Assembly: GCA_948794795.1 (NCBI GenBank)
Contig: CAQGLR010000054.1
Span: 1-24,326, forward strand
Reading direction: 5' to 3'
From: an uncultured Lachnospiraceae bacterium
GTDB taxonomy: Bacteria > Bacillota > Clostridia > Lachnospirales > Lachnospiraceae
Length of the DNA: 24,326 bases
The position numbers and the translations under genes were made by a program. The notes under the pieces are model-generated. The model saw nothing but the letters and a program-made list of their open reading frames with translations, did not search any database and was not told the origin of the DNA. Positions 1 through 8,738 of the stretch are shown piece by piece; position 1 is the stretch's first letter, and each line of letters opens with the position of its first letter.

Positions 1-159
1 GAAGGCACCTAAAAGCCTTGTTTCGTATATTTTTTTCTTAAGTTCGCACTTATGACTTGCCTCACCCACAAACTGGTATCCTTCATTTCCCCATTCAATA
101 CTGTTTTTAATTCCGTTGCGTATTAAAATTTCATCTTCTACTAAAAATACACGGATCAC
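1..159 (-). CDS. Response regulator, 5' part only (runs off the window)
   Basis: Reading from a GTG at 159 down to the window edge gives 53 open codons that start IRVFLVEDEILIRNGIKNSI, the beginning of a CheY-like receiver domain as found in YesN/AraC-type response regulators; the acidic pair ED near residues 8-9 is part of the phosphorylation pocket. An AGGAGG site at 166-171 sits well placed upstream, which supports the GTG start. After GEAS (about residue 37) the sequence stops resembling a receiver (the family usually continues with a GEL-type helix and then the phospho-acceptor Asp) and reads HKCELKKKIYE. A small inverted repeat (AAGGC/GCCTT, 2-19) lies at the edge. The gene may therefore be truncated or frameshifted, but the rest is outside the window. 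Role, if intact: DNA-binding output of a two-component system with a neighbouring sensor kinase. Confidence 0.7.
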   Translation of the reverse strand, partial: MIRVFLVEDEILIRNGIKNSIEWGNEGYQFVGEASHKCELKKKIYETRLLGAF

Positions 160-204
160 TGGTCTGCCTCCTATTTCTTAAAAAAACATTAATTTACAGA
201 ATTT

Positions 205-233
205 ATTATAAATTTTAAAGAAAAGCTTGTCAA
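205..233 (-). promoter_or_regulatory. Consensus sigma-A promoter for the response regulator
   Basis: On the minus strand TTGACA (233-228) is followed by a 17-bp spacer and TATAAT (210-205). Both hexamers match the consensus exactly and the spacing is optimal. It points at the GTG start at 159, leaving a leader of roughly 40 nt that contains the AGGAGG ribosome site. Confidence 0.75.
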
Positions 234-324
234 ATACATATGCCAAAGCATTTTCTGTCTTTAGGTGTCCGTTTGCCTTGTGCCTGTTTCATATTATGTA
301 TGTCCATTTGATTTTATCTTCTGT

Positions 325-355
325 TTGACATATAATGTAAGCATACTGATACAAT
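325..355 (+). promoter_or_regulatory. Promoter of the type III restriction-modification operon
   Basis: TTGACA at 325-330 and TACAAT at 350-355 with a TG one base before the -10 (extended -10, TGaTACAAT). The spacer is 19 bp, slightly long, which the extended -10 may offset. It lies 24 bp upstream of the first small gene and is the only good promoter seen before mod and res, so it probably drives all four genes. Confidence 0.6.
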
Positions 356-379
356 ATATGAGGACTGGAGGTGGCTATA

Positions 380-583
380 ATGCTTAGTAAACCAATATAC
401 GCTTTAACAAAAGACCGTTCAAAAAAAGCCCTGGTAAATAATATATGTGGAGAGCCAGAAGAATTGATAAAATTAATATCTGATTGTGATGGAGTAGAAA
501 AATCAAGACGTTTGTATCTTTTTTTAAGACATCAGAAAATAAAAGAAAAGTATATGTTATTTAAGGATGTACCAGAAGATTAA
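380..583 (+). CDS. Small protein of unknown function, first gene of the RM operon
   Basis: The product is 67 residues beginning MLSKPIYALTKDRSKKALVN, charged, with no membrane segment or signal peptide. A GTG nine bases earlier is also open, but it lies inside the GGAGGT ribosome site (367-372); the ATG at 380 is 7 nt after that site and is the better start. I do not recognise a family. It is cotranscribed with the next small ORF, which overlaps it by 17 nt in the +1 frame, and with mod and res. It could be a leader or accessory gene of the restriction system, or the 5' half of a gene broken by a frameshift near 540-580. Confidence 0.5.
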   Translation: MLSKPIYALTKDRSKKALVNNICGEPEELIKLISDCDGVEKSRRLYLFLRHQKIKEKYMLFKDVPED

Positions 584-773
584 GACAGATTTATTTGTTT
601 TGTATTATCCTGTTCCAGCAGATATAAATTACATAATTATAGAGAAAATAGAAGGAGCACCAGATTCATTGCATGCAGCTGGAAGATATGAGCTGGATTT
701 GCCAGTTAAAAACGATATAAATAAGATGAGAACGTTTGCTGATAGATTTATTTCAGAAGTATTAAAAAGATAA
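567..773 (+). CDS. Small unknown ORF overlapping the previous gene, possibly a frameshifted 3' half
   Basis: There are 68 codons from the ATG at 567, and the frame is open from 543. The ATG has AAGG directly against it, too close for a good ribosome site, so translation would depend on coupling to the upstream gene or on frameshifting. The C-terminal half is charged and probably helical (NKMRTFADRFISEVLKR). The stop at 771-773 is followed by AAGGAG and, 10 nt on, by the mod start, so the three genes are tightly packed. No family is recognised. The two ORFs together would give a protein of about 125 residues if joined by a frameshift. Confidence 0.4.
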   Translation: MYQKIKTDLFVLYYPVPADINYIIIEKIEGAPDSLHAAGRYELDLPVKNDINKMRTFADRFISEVLKR

Positions 774-783
774 GGAGATTGTT

Positions 784-2646
784 ATGTCAGAAAAGATGAA
801 AATGCAATCTGCTGGCATGGTTAAAAAAAATTTAGAAATAATACAAGAGTTTTTTCCAGCATGCATTACTGAAAATATATCAGAAAACGGAGAGATAAAG
901 AAAGGGATAGATTTCGATATTTTAAAACAGTTTTTAAGCAGTGGGATAATAGAGGGTACAGAGTCATTTGGTTTTTCATGGGTTGGAAAAAAGCAGGCTA
1001 TTATAGATGCAAATTCTCCAATTAGAAAAACACTCCGTCCACAATTAACAAAAAGCCTTGACTGGGATAATACAGAGAATATCTATATTGAAGGGGATAA
1101 TCTTGAAGCGCTTAAGTTGCTGCAGGAAAGTTATCTTGAAGGAATAAAGCTTATTTATATTGACCCGCCATATAATACAGGTAATGATTTTATTTATAAC
1201 GATTCATTTAAGGTTTCAACAGATGATTATGAGGCAGAAGCAGGAATTATTGATGAAGATGGAAACCGTATGGCCATTAATTCTGAATCAAGTGGAAGAT
1301 TTCATTCAAAGTGGTGTTCTATGATGTTTTCAAGACTGCTTTTATCCAGAAATTTGTTGTCTAAAGATGGAGTTATCTTTATTAGTATTGATGATAATGA
1401 AGTAGAACATTTAAAAATGATTTGCAACGAAGTTTTTGGCAAGCAGAATTTTGAGGGGCATATACATTGGAGAAGAAGGCATAACCAGCCTAATGATAAG
1501 ACAAAAATGATAGGTATTGTTACAGAGCATATTTTAGTATATGCGAAGGATAGTTCATATCTTAAACAGACAGGAGTTGGAAAACTAGACCTGACAGCAA
1601 AGTTTACAAATTCTGATAATGACCCTAAAGGCTCATGGGCAAGTAAACCATGGAAAACTGGTTCTGGACAGAGTGGAAGCAGATATACAATTTTAACTCC
1701 TTCTGGGAAATTACTGGATGAAGAGTGGATGGGAGATGAATCTACATATAAACAGTATTTAGCGGAAGGGAGAATATATTTTCCCAAAAATGGGGATGGT
1801 ATGCCAAGAAAAAAGTATTACCAGTCTGAGCGTGAAGATGAAGGGCAGTGTGCTAATAACTGGTGGCCACATGAGCAATTTGGACACAACCAGGCCGCTA
1901 ATAATTGTATGACAGATCTTTTTGGTGTTAAGAATATATTTAGTAATCCTAAACCTGTTGAACTTATGAGGGCAATAATCAAAGTTGCCAATGTGAATGA
2001 TGGGGATATTGTACTTGATTTCTTTTCTGGCTCTGGTTCTACTGCACATGCACTTATGAAGCTTAATTCTGAGGATAATGGACACAGAAAGTATATATTG
2101 GTACAGGTTCCTGAAAAATGTGCAGAAAAATCTGAAGCTTACAAAAATGGTTATATGGATATATGTGGGATAGGACAAGAAAGACTGCGGAGGGCTGGAG
2201 AGAAAATTAAGACAGATACAGGTGCTGGGATAGATTATGGATTTAGGGTATTTTCTGTAGATTCAGCTAATATGAAAGATGTATATTATACACCAGCAGA
2301 AATTAACCAGAATTTACTTGCTATGCTTGAATCTAATATAAAAGAAGACAGGTCTGGTTTAGATTTGCTTTTTGGATGTCTGCTTGAATGGGGGCTTCCT
2401 TTGTCCCTGCATTATATATCTGAGAATATAGATGGTTATACAATACACACATACGGTGAAGGAAACCTGGACCTGGTTGCATGTTTTGATGAAAATATTC
2501 CTGAAAATATAATTAAGACAATAGCTAAACGTAAACCACGCCGTGTAGTGTTCAGGGACAGTAGTTTTTCTGGCAGTCCTGCTAAAATTAATGTGGGTGG
2601 AATATTTAAATTTTTATCACCAGATACATCTGTAAAAGTAATATAA
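784..2646 (+). CDS. mod: Type III restriction-modification system, Mod DNA methyltransferase
   Basis: A 620-residue adenine-N6 methyltransferase of the beta class: the catalytic motif IV (DPPYNTGND, residues 127-135) comes before the S-adenosylmethionine motif I (DFFSGSGST, residues 412-420), the order typical of type III Mod proteins. The stretch between them (about 190-390) would hold the target-recognition domain, which sets sequence specificity. Length matches the family (about 600-680). The start ATG at 784 follows AAGGAG at 774-779. Mod forms the Mod-Res complex with the next gene and alone can methylate one strand of the recognition site. I see no simple-sequence repeat in the gene, so no sign of the phase variation known for some mod genes. 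Confidence 0.93.
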   Translation: MSEKMKMQSAGMVKKNLEIIQEFFPACITENISENGEIKKGIDFDILKQFLSSGIIEGTESFGFSWVGKKQAIIDANSPIRKTLRPQLTKSLDWDNTENIYIEGDNLEALKLLQESYLEGIKLIYIDPPYNTGNDFIYNDSFKVSTDDYEAEAGIIDEDGNRMAINSESSGRFHSKWCSMMFSRLLLSRNLLSKDGVIFISIDDNEVEHLKMICNEVFGKQNFEGHIHWRRRHNQPNDKTKMIGIVTEHILVYAKDSSYLKQTGVGKLDLTAKFTNSDNDPKGSWASKPWKTGSGQSGSRYTILTPSGKLLDEEWMGDESTYKQYLAEGRIYFPKNGDGMPRKKYYQSEREDEGQCANNWWPHEQFGHNQAANNCMTDLFGVKNIFSNPKPVELMRAIIKVANVNDGDIVLDFFSGSGSTAHALMKLNSEDNGHRKYILVQVPEKCAEKSEAYKNGYMDICGIGQERLRRAGEKIKTDTGAGIDYGFRVFSVDSANMKDVYYTPAEINQNLLAMLESNIKEDRSGLDLLFGCLLEWGLPLSLHYISENIDGYTIHTYGEGNLDLVACFDENIPENIIKTIAKRKPRRVVFRDSSFSGSPAKINVGGIFKFLSPDTSVKVI

Positions 2647-2659
2647 GGAGGCATTGGCT

Positions 2660-5470
2660 ATGAAATTACAATTTAAGCACCAGAGGTTCCAGGAAGACGC
2701 TGCTAAAGCTGTAGTTGATGTGTTTGCTGGACAGCCTTATATGACTCCTCTTTATATAATGGACGAAGGCAGAGGTACTTACCAGATGTCATTAGCAGGT
2801 GGGCGGGATTTTACAGTATACAGAAACCAGCATATTGTACAAGAATTAAATAACCAGATTATTCTTGAACATATCCAGAAGATACAAAGAAATAATAATA
2901 TTGAGCCTTCTGCTAAACTTGAAGGAACTTATAACCTGACTATAGAGATGGAAACAGGTACAGGTAAGACATATACTTATATTAAAACTATGTACGAACT
3001 TAATAAACACTATGGCTGGAGCAAATTTATTGTAGTAGTGCCAAGCATTGCTATACGTGAAGGTGTGTATAAGTCATTCCAGGTAACACAGGAGCATTTT
3101 GCAGAGGAATATGGTAAAAGAGTACGTTTTTTTATTTATAACTCTTCCAGGCTGGCAGAGATTGGCCATTTTGCTTCGGATAGTTCCATTAATGTTATGA
3201 TTATTAATTCCCAGGCATTTAATGCAAAAGGCAAGGATGCAAGAAGGATTTATATGGAACTGGATGAATTACAGTCCAGAAGGCCTGTTGATATTATTGC
3301 AAAGACTAATCCAATTATTATTATTGATGAGCCACAATCTGTAGAGGGTAAACAGACTAAAAAGAGCCTGGAAGAATTTAATCCTTTATTGGTCTTGCGT
3401 TATTCAGCTACACATAAGAGTGGCAGTATTTATAATATGGTCTACCGCCTGGATGCAATAGAGGCATATAACAAGAAGCTTGTTAAAAAGATAACTGTTA
3501 AAGGTATTTCAGAATCAAGGACAACAGTTACAGATAGTTATATTTATCTGGAAGGTGTGAATATTTCCAAAACTGGACCTGTTGCTGTTATACAATTCCA
3601 TTGTAAGTATGCGAAGGGAGTAAAAACAGTATCAAAGAGAGCCAGGACAGGATTTAACCTGTATATGGGTTCTGGTGGGATGGAAGAGTACAGAAATAAT
3701 TTTATTATAAAGAATATTGATGGACGCAGTAATTCTATTGAATTTTTAAATGGAATAAAGATTTATGCTGGGGATGTTATTGGTAATATTAGTGAAGAAC
3801 AGTTTAGAAGAATCCAGATACGTGAAACAATATTGTCACACATTGAAAGAGAACGCCAGCTTTTCTATAAGGGGATTAAGGTTCTGTCTCTTTTCTTTAT
3901 TGACGAAGTAGCAAATTATAGAAAATATGATGAATCTGGTAATCCGGTTAATGGTATTTTTGCAGATATGTTTGAGGAAGAGTACCAGGATGTGATAAAT
4001 AACCTGCAGCTGGCAATGGAAGATGATGGATATATAAAGTATCTGGCAGATATCAATGCCAGCAAGACACATGCAGGTTATTTTTCTATTGATAAAAAAG
4101 GGCATATGGCAAATAGTAAGACAAGACGTCCAGAAGCTTTTTCTGATGATGCTGGTGCATATGACCTTATTATGAAAAACAAGGAGCTTCTTCTGGAGCT
4201 TAATCCAGAGAAATCACCTGTCCGGTTTATATTTTCACATTCAGCACTTAGGGAAGGCTGGGATAACCCCAATGTGTTCCAGATTTGTACTTTGAAGAAG
4301 AGCAGCAGTGATATCCGTAAACGCCAGGAAGTAGGCCGTGGTCTGCGTCTTTGTGTGGATGAATCAGGAAACCGTATGGATGAGAATGTGCTTGGCAGTG
4401 ATGTCCATAATATAAATGTACTTACAGTTATTGCAAGTGAAAGCTATGATAAATTTGCTAAGGGACTGCAGACAGAGATTGCAGAGGCTGTTGGCAGCAG
4501 ACCGCTCCAGGTGGCAGAAACTCTTTTTGAAAATGCAAGAAGCAATAATGTTGAACTAGAAGTAAATCCAGACAAGCTGTCTATGCCTGAATTTAAGGCA
4601 CTCTGGAGTAAGATTAATACCAAGACAGCATACATAGTAGATTTTGATACAGATGAGCTTATTAGGAAATCTGTTGCAGCTCTGGATTCTGGGCTCAGGG
4701 TACCAAAGATTTCCTTTAAGGTAGAAACTGGTTCTATAAAAGAAATCAATTCAAAGGATGAGTTGCTTTCTGGCCAATCCTTTTTAAAGGAGAAATCTGG
4801 TATTTATGGACAAGTAAATATTGCTTCCAATACAAGTATAAAGTACGACCTTCCAGGAAAGATGGTAGATGAAACAGGGCTTACAAGAAAAGCAATTGTA
4901 AAGATATTGGCTGGAATACAGCCTCATGTATTTAACCAGTTTAAGGATAATCCAGAAGGCTTTATTATAGAAGCTGCCAGAATTATCAATAACGAGAAAG
5001 CTGCATCTATTATAGAACATATTACTTATGGTGTGCTGGATAATAAATATGACACAGATATTTTTACAGACGTAATAATTAAAGGCAGGCTGGATGTAAA
5101 TGCTATGAAAGCAGACAAGCATTTGTTTGATTATATTGTTTATGATTCTGACAGTGAGCGTGAATTTGCAAAGGAGCTGGATGTGAGCAAGGAGGTTGCT
5201 GTCTATGTAAAACTTCCATCGGGGTTTTATATTGCGACTCCAGCTGGCAATTATACACCTGGCTGGGCAATTGCTTTTAAAGAGGGAACAGTGAAACATA
5301 TTTATTTTGTTGCAGAAACAAAAGGTTCTATGGATACAATGGAGTTTAGAGGTATAGAAGATGCAAAGATTCACTGTGCAAGAGAGCATTTCAAAGCTAT
5401 TAGTGGTGAAAATGAAGTTTATGATGTTGTAAACAGTTACCAGGCATTACTGGAAAGAGTTATGAAATAA
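2660..5470 (+). CDS. res: Type III restriction enzyme, Res helicase-nuclease subunit, with an altered nuclease motif
   Basis: A 936-residue protein in the usual size range for Res. Start ATG at 2660 lies 8 nt after AAGGAGG (2645-2651); an in-frame TTG six bases earlier is too close to that site. Superfamily 2 motor motifs are present: Walker A ETGTGKT (98-104), motif II DEPQ (223-226) and motif VI QEVGRGLR (556-563). The C-terminal PD-(D/E)xK nuclease has the ETK half (E886, K888) and the preceding helix SEREFAKEL, but the motif that in known type III enzymes reads PDWA is PGWA here (G868, codon GGC). That Asp is a catalytic metal ligand, so DNA cleavage may be abolished. The gene is 13 nt behind mod and ends before a strong hairpin terminator. 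Confidence 0.92.
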   Translation: MKLQFKHQRFQEDAAKAVVDVFAGQPYMTPLYIMDEGRGTYQMSLAGGRDFTVYRNQHIVQELNNQIILEHIQKIQRNNNIEPSAKLEGTYNLTIEMETGTGKTYTYIKTMYELNKHYGWSKFIVVVPSIAIREGVYKSFQVTQEHFAEEYGKRVRFFIYNSSRLAEIGHFASDSSINVMIINSQAFNAKGKDARRIYMELDELQSRRPVDIIAKTNPIIIIDEPQSVEGKQTKKSLEEFNPLLVLRYSATHKSGSIYNMVYRLDAIEAYNKKLVKKITVKGISESRTTVTDSYIYLEGVNISKTGPVAVIQFHCKYAKGVKTVSKRARTGFNLYMGSGGMEEYRNNFIIKNIDGRSNSIEFLNGIKIYAGDVIGNISEEQFRRIQIRETILSHIERERQLFYKGIKVLSLFFIDEVANYRKYDESGNPVNGIFADMFEEEYQDVINNLQLAMEDDGYIKYLADINASKTHAGYFSIDKKGHMANSKTRRPEAFSDDAGAYDLIMKNKELLLELNPEKSPVRFIFSHSALREGWDNPNVFQICTLKKSSSDIRKRQEVGRGLRLCVDESGNRMDENVLGSDVHNINVLTVIASESYDKFAKGLQTEIAEAVGSRPLQVAETLFENARSNNVELEVNPDKLSMPEFKALWSKINTKTAYIVDFDTDELIRKSVAALDSGLRVPKISFKVETGSIKEINSKDELLSGQSFLKEKSGIYGQVNIASNTSIKYDLPGKMVDETGLTRKAIVKILAGIQPHVFNQFKDNPEGFIIEAARIINNEKAASIIEHITYGVLDNKYDTDIFTDVIIKGRLDVNAMKADKHLFDYIVYDSDSEREFAKELDVSKEVAVYVKLPSGFYIATPAGNYTPGWAIAFKEGTVKHIYFVAETKGSMDTMEFRGIEDAKIHCAREHFKAISGENEVYDVVNSYQALLERVMK

Positions 5471-5508
5471 AATACTATACCCAATATAGGTAAGAAATAA
5501 TGGTAAAA

Positions 5509-5546
5509 GAGCAGTGCCCTAATACTTGGTGCGCTGCTCCGTTTTT
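5509..5546. terminator. Rho-independent terminator between res and the convergent chemotaxis gene
   Basis: A 9-bp stem, GAGCAGTGC (5509-5517) with GCGCTGCTC (5531-5539), including one G-T pair, followed by CGTTTTT on the plus strand. On the minus strand the same stem is followed by TTTT, so it may also stop transcripts of the chemotaxis gene that ends at 5598. Confidence 0.75.
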
Positions 5547-5597
5547 GTCCAATAATAAATCTTCCTGTTGTGTAAAGTTTTATTACTTATATGTTAT

Positions 5598-7376
5598 TTA
5601 TAAATGGAACTTATCTGTTGCTTCATTCAGTTTATCAACAATTCCATTGGAATCATGTAAAGAAGTATTAACAGAATCAGATGTATCCACTATATTATTT
5701 ATACGGTCCGCAATATTTGCAGTTCCAGTAGCACTTTCACTTGCTGCTTGTGAAATTCCATCTATAGAATCCGTTATATTACTGATAGAGGCAAGAAGTT
5801 CTTCTGAAATTGCACTAAAATCTGCTACAAGCAAGTCAATTTCTCTTGCATCTTCATTATAATCATTTGAGATAGAATCAAATAAATAAATACTGTCCAT
5901 AACCTGGTCATCAATAAATGATAACAATGATTCTGAATCTTTTGCAAGACTTTTAACAGATTCATTTACCTGTTCAGTTACCTTCTTTATATTTTCAGTG
6001 CTTTCTTGTGATGCTTCTGCAAGTTTCCTGATTTCATCCGCAACTACTGCGAATCCTTTGCCAGCTTCTCCAGCCCTTGCAGCTTCAATACTTGCATTAA
6101 GTGATAAAAGGTTTGTCTGTGTAGTTATTTCCATAATGGACTCTGCCAATGTAGAAATTTCAGAAACTACCTTTACTTTTTCAAGTGCGTCATTAAGGTT
6201 ATCCTTTATAGAGTCTTTTTGTTTTAAAAGGCTGTTTTTGGTTTCGATTGTAGAACTTTTAGCATTAGCTGCTTTTTTATAAATATCCTGTGCACGCTCA
6301 GCCCCCTCTTGTGCACGTTCTGCTACATTTCTTGCAGCAGACTCAATTTCACGTGTCATTTCATTAATATTACCTGATGCGGCGGATGTTTCTTCCATTG
6401 AAGCAGAGAGTTGTATTGTTGTTGAAGATACATCATCAATCTCATTATTAAGGTTCTCCATATTGTCACGTATTCCATTCATGCTTTCAGTAATCAGGCT
6501 GGTTTCCTTTTTAACATCATTAACAAGTGAGCCAATATCTGTACGCATTTTTTCTGCAATATTTAAAAGTACACCAAAATCATCTTTACGTTTTAAAAGA
6601 GTGCCATCAGACTGTACTGAGAAGTCACCATCAGACATATTTTTCATGTTTTTGCCTACTGCTTTTAAAGGCTTTGTAATATTAGTAATCATATATGCCA
6701 GGAATAAAATGATTGCTGTGGCAAAAATAATACATATAATAAGAAAAACCTGGATTTTTTGATTAGTAAATTTATCAGCTCTCTTTTTAGAGGCAGCAAT
6801 CTGGTCATCAATGTGGTCTATGTAATTACCTGTTCCAATTACCCAGTCAAATGGTTCATAATACTGAGTATATGCCCTTTTTGGTTTTGGTTCTGTTTCA
6901 CCTTCTTTAGGATATTTGTAATCACAGTAGTAACTTCCTTTTTCTACAGAGCTTTTAATAAAATCCTCTACCATGCCATAACCTGTAGAATCTTTAGTGT
7001 CCATGCGGTTTGTTCCTTCTATATCACCGCCAAGCAGGACAACATTTACTCCATCTGACTGGTCAGCCCAGAAATATCCGTCAGTACCATACCTTAAGTT
7101 CCTGATTTTATCCGCAGCAAGTTTCATACCTTCTTCTTTGGTATATATGCCAGACTGGATATCTGAATTGTAACTGTCAAGAAGTGTAATTACTAACTCG
7201 ACTTCACTTTTGATGCTGTTATCATAATCTGTCCTTGTATTTTCTTCTTCCTCTTTTATCGTCTGTTGTTTTATAGCGTTCATACTATTAATAGAAAAGC
7301 AGATGCTAAATATGACGAAAGCCAATACAATAAGACCGATAAGCGACATCTTTGTAATAACTTTAAGATTCTTCAT
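5598..7376 (-). CDS. Methyl-accepting chemotaxis protein with a single Cache sensor
   Basis: A 592-residue transmembrane chemoreceptor. Membrane segments lie at about 10-32 and 207-230. Between them is an extracellular sensor with the GTDGYFWADQSDG and YEPFDWVIGTGNYID motifs of a single-Cache (sCache_2) domain, which usually binds small organic acids or similar ligands. A HAMP linker follows at about 231-285, then a long coiled-coil signalling domain whose hairpin tip EAARAGEAGKGFAVVADEIR (about residue 430-450) binds CheA and CheW. The start is supported by AAGGAGGAA about 8 nt upstream. It is a single gene with its own promoter. It implies a motile, chemotactic cell, but no flagellar or che gene lies nearby. 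Confidence 0.95.
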   Translation of the reverse strand: MKNLKVITKMSLIGLIVLAFVIFSICFSINSMNAIKQQTIKEEEENTRTDYDNSIKSEVELVITLLDSYNSDIQSGIYTKEEGMKLAADKIRNLRYGTDGYFWADQSDGVNVVLLGGDIEGTNRMDTKDSTGYGMVEDFIKSSVEKGSYYCDYKYPKEGETEPKPKRAYTQYYEPFDWVIGTGNYIDHIDDQIAASKKRADKFTNQKIQVFLIICIIFATAIILFLAYMITNITKPLKAVGKNMKNMSDGDFSVQSDGTLLKRKDDFGVLLNIAEKMRTDIGSLVNDVKKETSLITESMNGIRDNMENLNNEIDDVSSTTIQLSASMEETSAASGNINEMTREIESAARNVAERAQEGAERAQDIYKKAANAKSSTIETKNSLLKQKDSIKDNLNDALEKVKVVSEISTLAESIMEITTQTNLLSLNASIEAARAGEAGKGFAVVADEIRKLAEASQESTENIKKVTEQVNESVKSLAKDSESLLSFIDDQVMDSIYLFDSISNDYNEDAREIDLLVADFSAISEELLASISNITDSIDGISQAASESATGTANIADRINNIVDTSDSVNTSLHDSNGIVDKLNEATDKFHL

Positions 7377-7435
7377 AAAACAGTATTCCTCCTTCGCTTG
7401 TATATTTCTTCTGGTCTATAAATAATCATATAAAT

Positions 7436-7464
7436 ATTTTACCATATAAGGAAGAAAAGTACAA
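7436..7464 (-). promoter_or_regulatory. Promoter of the chemotaxis receptor gene
   Basis: On the minus strand TTGTAC (7464-7459), a 17-bp spacer and TAAAAT (7441-7436), with TG one base before the -10 (extended -10). I see no sigma-28 (flagellar) type promoter here. Confidence 0.5.
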
Positions 7465-7510
7465 TGTAGTTTTTAGGGATGAGGTTCTCTGTTTTTTTAT
7501 TATATAGTAT

Positions 7511-8737
7511 TTATTTTCCAGATGGAGTAACAGCCATCTTCTTATAACCATGATACAATATAGGCAGTATTGCTAAAAATAACAGTAAATATAAAGGAAC
7601 CAGAAGTGAATAAATTCCATGTACTTGGCCAAAAGCTTCAAAAAATATAAAATCACCTATAAATTTATTCATTCTTAACAGCATATCAGGAAAAAAGGAT
7701 ACAATGTCTTTTAGTACAGGCACCCTTCCCAAAAACATTGGTACACAAGACAAGGTAAAAGGAATGGTTATAGCAATTACAGCAGAGCGGCTTTTAGCAG
7801 ATACAAGCATTGCAAGTGTTAAAATAAACAGGTTTCCAATATATCCTCCAGATAAACTTAAAAGCCAGTCCTGGAAATATGTAATATTATACATACATGT
7901 CCAGTTTGAGAAATTTATCTGTATCATACAGCCTGCCCCGCCTGTTCCAAGAAATCCAAGAATAATTGCAGAAAAAAGCAGCATTGCTGCCCAGTATGTT
8001 ACAGTAATTGTTAGAAAACCAGCTTCTATTTTTGATAAAATTGCCCTGTTTTTTCCAAAAACAGAAGAAAAAAATATAGAATCAGCCTTAATACGGAATT
8101 CATCTGAGAAAATCCCTGATACAAAGAAAGCAATAATTACAGTTGTAATAATCATAAGAGTTGGCAGGTACTGGGAATCCAAAAGTGCTTTCCATCCTTC
8201 AGCATATTCATAATAAAGAGGTGTTTCCAGGTTGTTATACTGGCGTAATAAAAATTCTCTTTCCTTTTGTGAAAATGAGCCTTCAAGACCTTCCTCTATC
8301 TTCGTAATTTCTTTCTTTAAACGTGAAATCCTTCTTTCATAAAGTCTGGAGGCTTTTTCTGGGGAAATTGAATTACATAAATAATAGTCATATTCCCCTG
8401 GTTCTGAAAATGCAACAGAAATTAAATTTGTAATGTCCTGGAAGCCTTGTGACCTGGCAAACTTTGTGTCTTCTGGCTCCTGGGAACTGTTTATTTTTCG
8501 TTTTTCCCTAATAACACGTTTAATAACATCCTCTGTAACAGTTCCTTTCCATTTGTTTTGTTCTTCCCTTAGTTGTTTTGCTGCTAAAGGTCCAGAAAGA
8601 GAAGGCTGCCCATCCCTGTAATATTTTACATCACGTATTGCTAAAAAGCTTCCAGCCAGGGTAACTATCAGAAGTAATAGAAGCATTATTCTATTGGATG
8701 GTTTTAAAAAGATTTTTTTTAATTCATATTTTAACAT
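7511..8737 (-). CDS. ABC-2 type transporter permease
   Basis: A 408-residue membrane protein. The start MLKYELKKIFLKPSNR at 8737 is chosen because it follows the ATPase stop by one base and has AGGTGA just upstream; a start 24 codons earlier would lie inside the ATPase gene. One membrane segment lies at about 17-35, then a long, charged outside loop (about 36-190), then at least five more segments from about 200 to the end. This TM1-loop-TM2 plan is usual for ABC-2 permeases that handle peptides, antibiotics or lipids. It is the last gene of the sigma factor operon and would pair with the ATPase next to it. The substrate cannot be read from the sequence. Confidence 0.85.
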   Translation of the reverse strand: MLKYELKKIFLKPSNRIMLLLLLIVTLAGSFLAIRDVKYYRDGQPSLSGPLAAKQLREEQNKWKGTVTEDVIKRVIREKRKINSSQEPEDTKFARSQGFQDITNLISVAFSEPGEYDYYLCNSISPEKASRLYERRISRLKKEITKIEEGLEGSFSQKEREFLLRQYNNLETPLYYEYAEGWKALLDSQYLPTLMIITTVIIAFFVSGIFSDEFRIKADSIFFSSVFGKNRAILSKIEAGFLTITVTYWAAMLLFSAIILGFLGTGGAGCMIQINFSNWTCMYNITYFQDWLLSLSGGYIGNLFILTLAMLVSAKSRSAVIAITIPFTLSCVPMFLGRVPVLKDIVSFFPDMLLRMNKFIGDFIFFEAFGQVHGIYSLLVPLYLLLFLAILPILYHGYKKMAVTPSGK

Positions 8738-8738
8738 T

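Noticed and set aside
371..379. GTG start for the first small gene of the RM operon
   Set aside because: The GTG is part of the GGAGGT ribosome site; the ATG at 380 has correct spacing.
1302..2178. Two minus-strand ORFs (161 and 139 codons) inside mod
   Set aside because: They run antisense through the methyltransferase motifs, with no domain or ribosome site of their own.
4784..5389. Long minus-strand ORF of 201 codons inside res
   Set aside because: It is antisense to a well-supported helicase/nuclease gene, Cys/Ile/Tyr-rich with no family pattern and no ribosome site; a shadow frame.
5500..5862. Plus-strand ORF of 120 codons over the res terminator
   Set aside because: It covers a terminator and the antisense of the chemoreceptor C-terminus; low-complexity Ser/Ala composition mirrors the coiled coil on the other strand.
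7465..7510. Terminator after the ABC permease gene
   Set aside because: Only a very short GAG/CTC pairing is present and no stable stem; transcription may run on toward the chemoreceptor gene.
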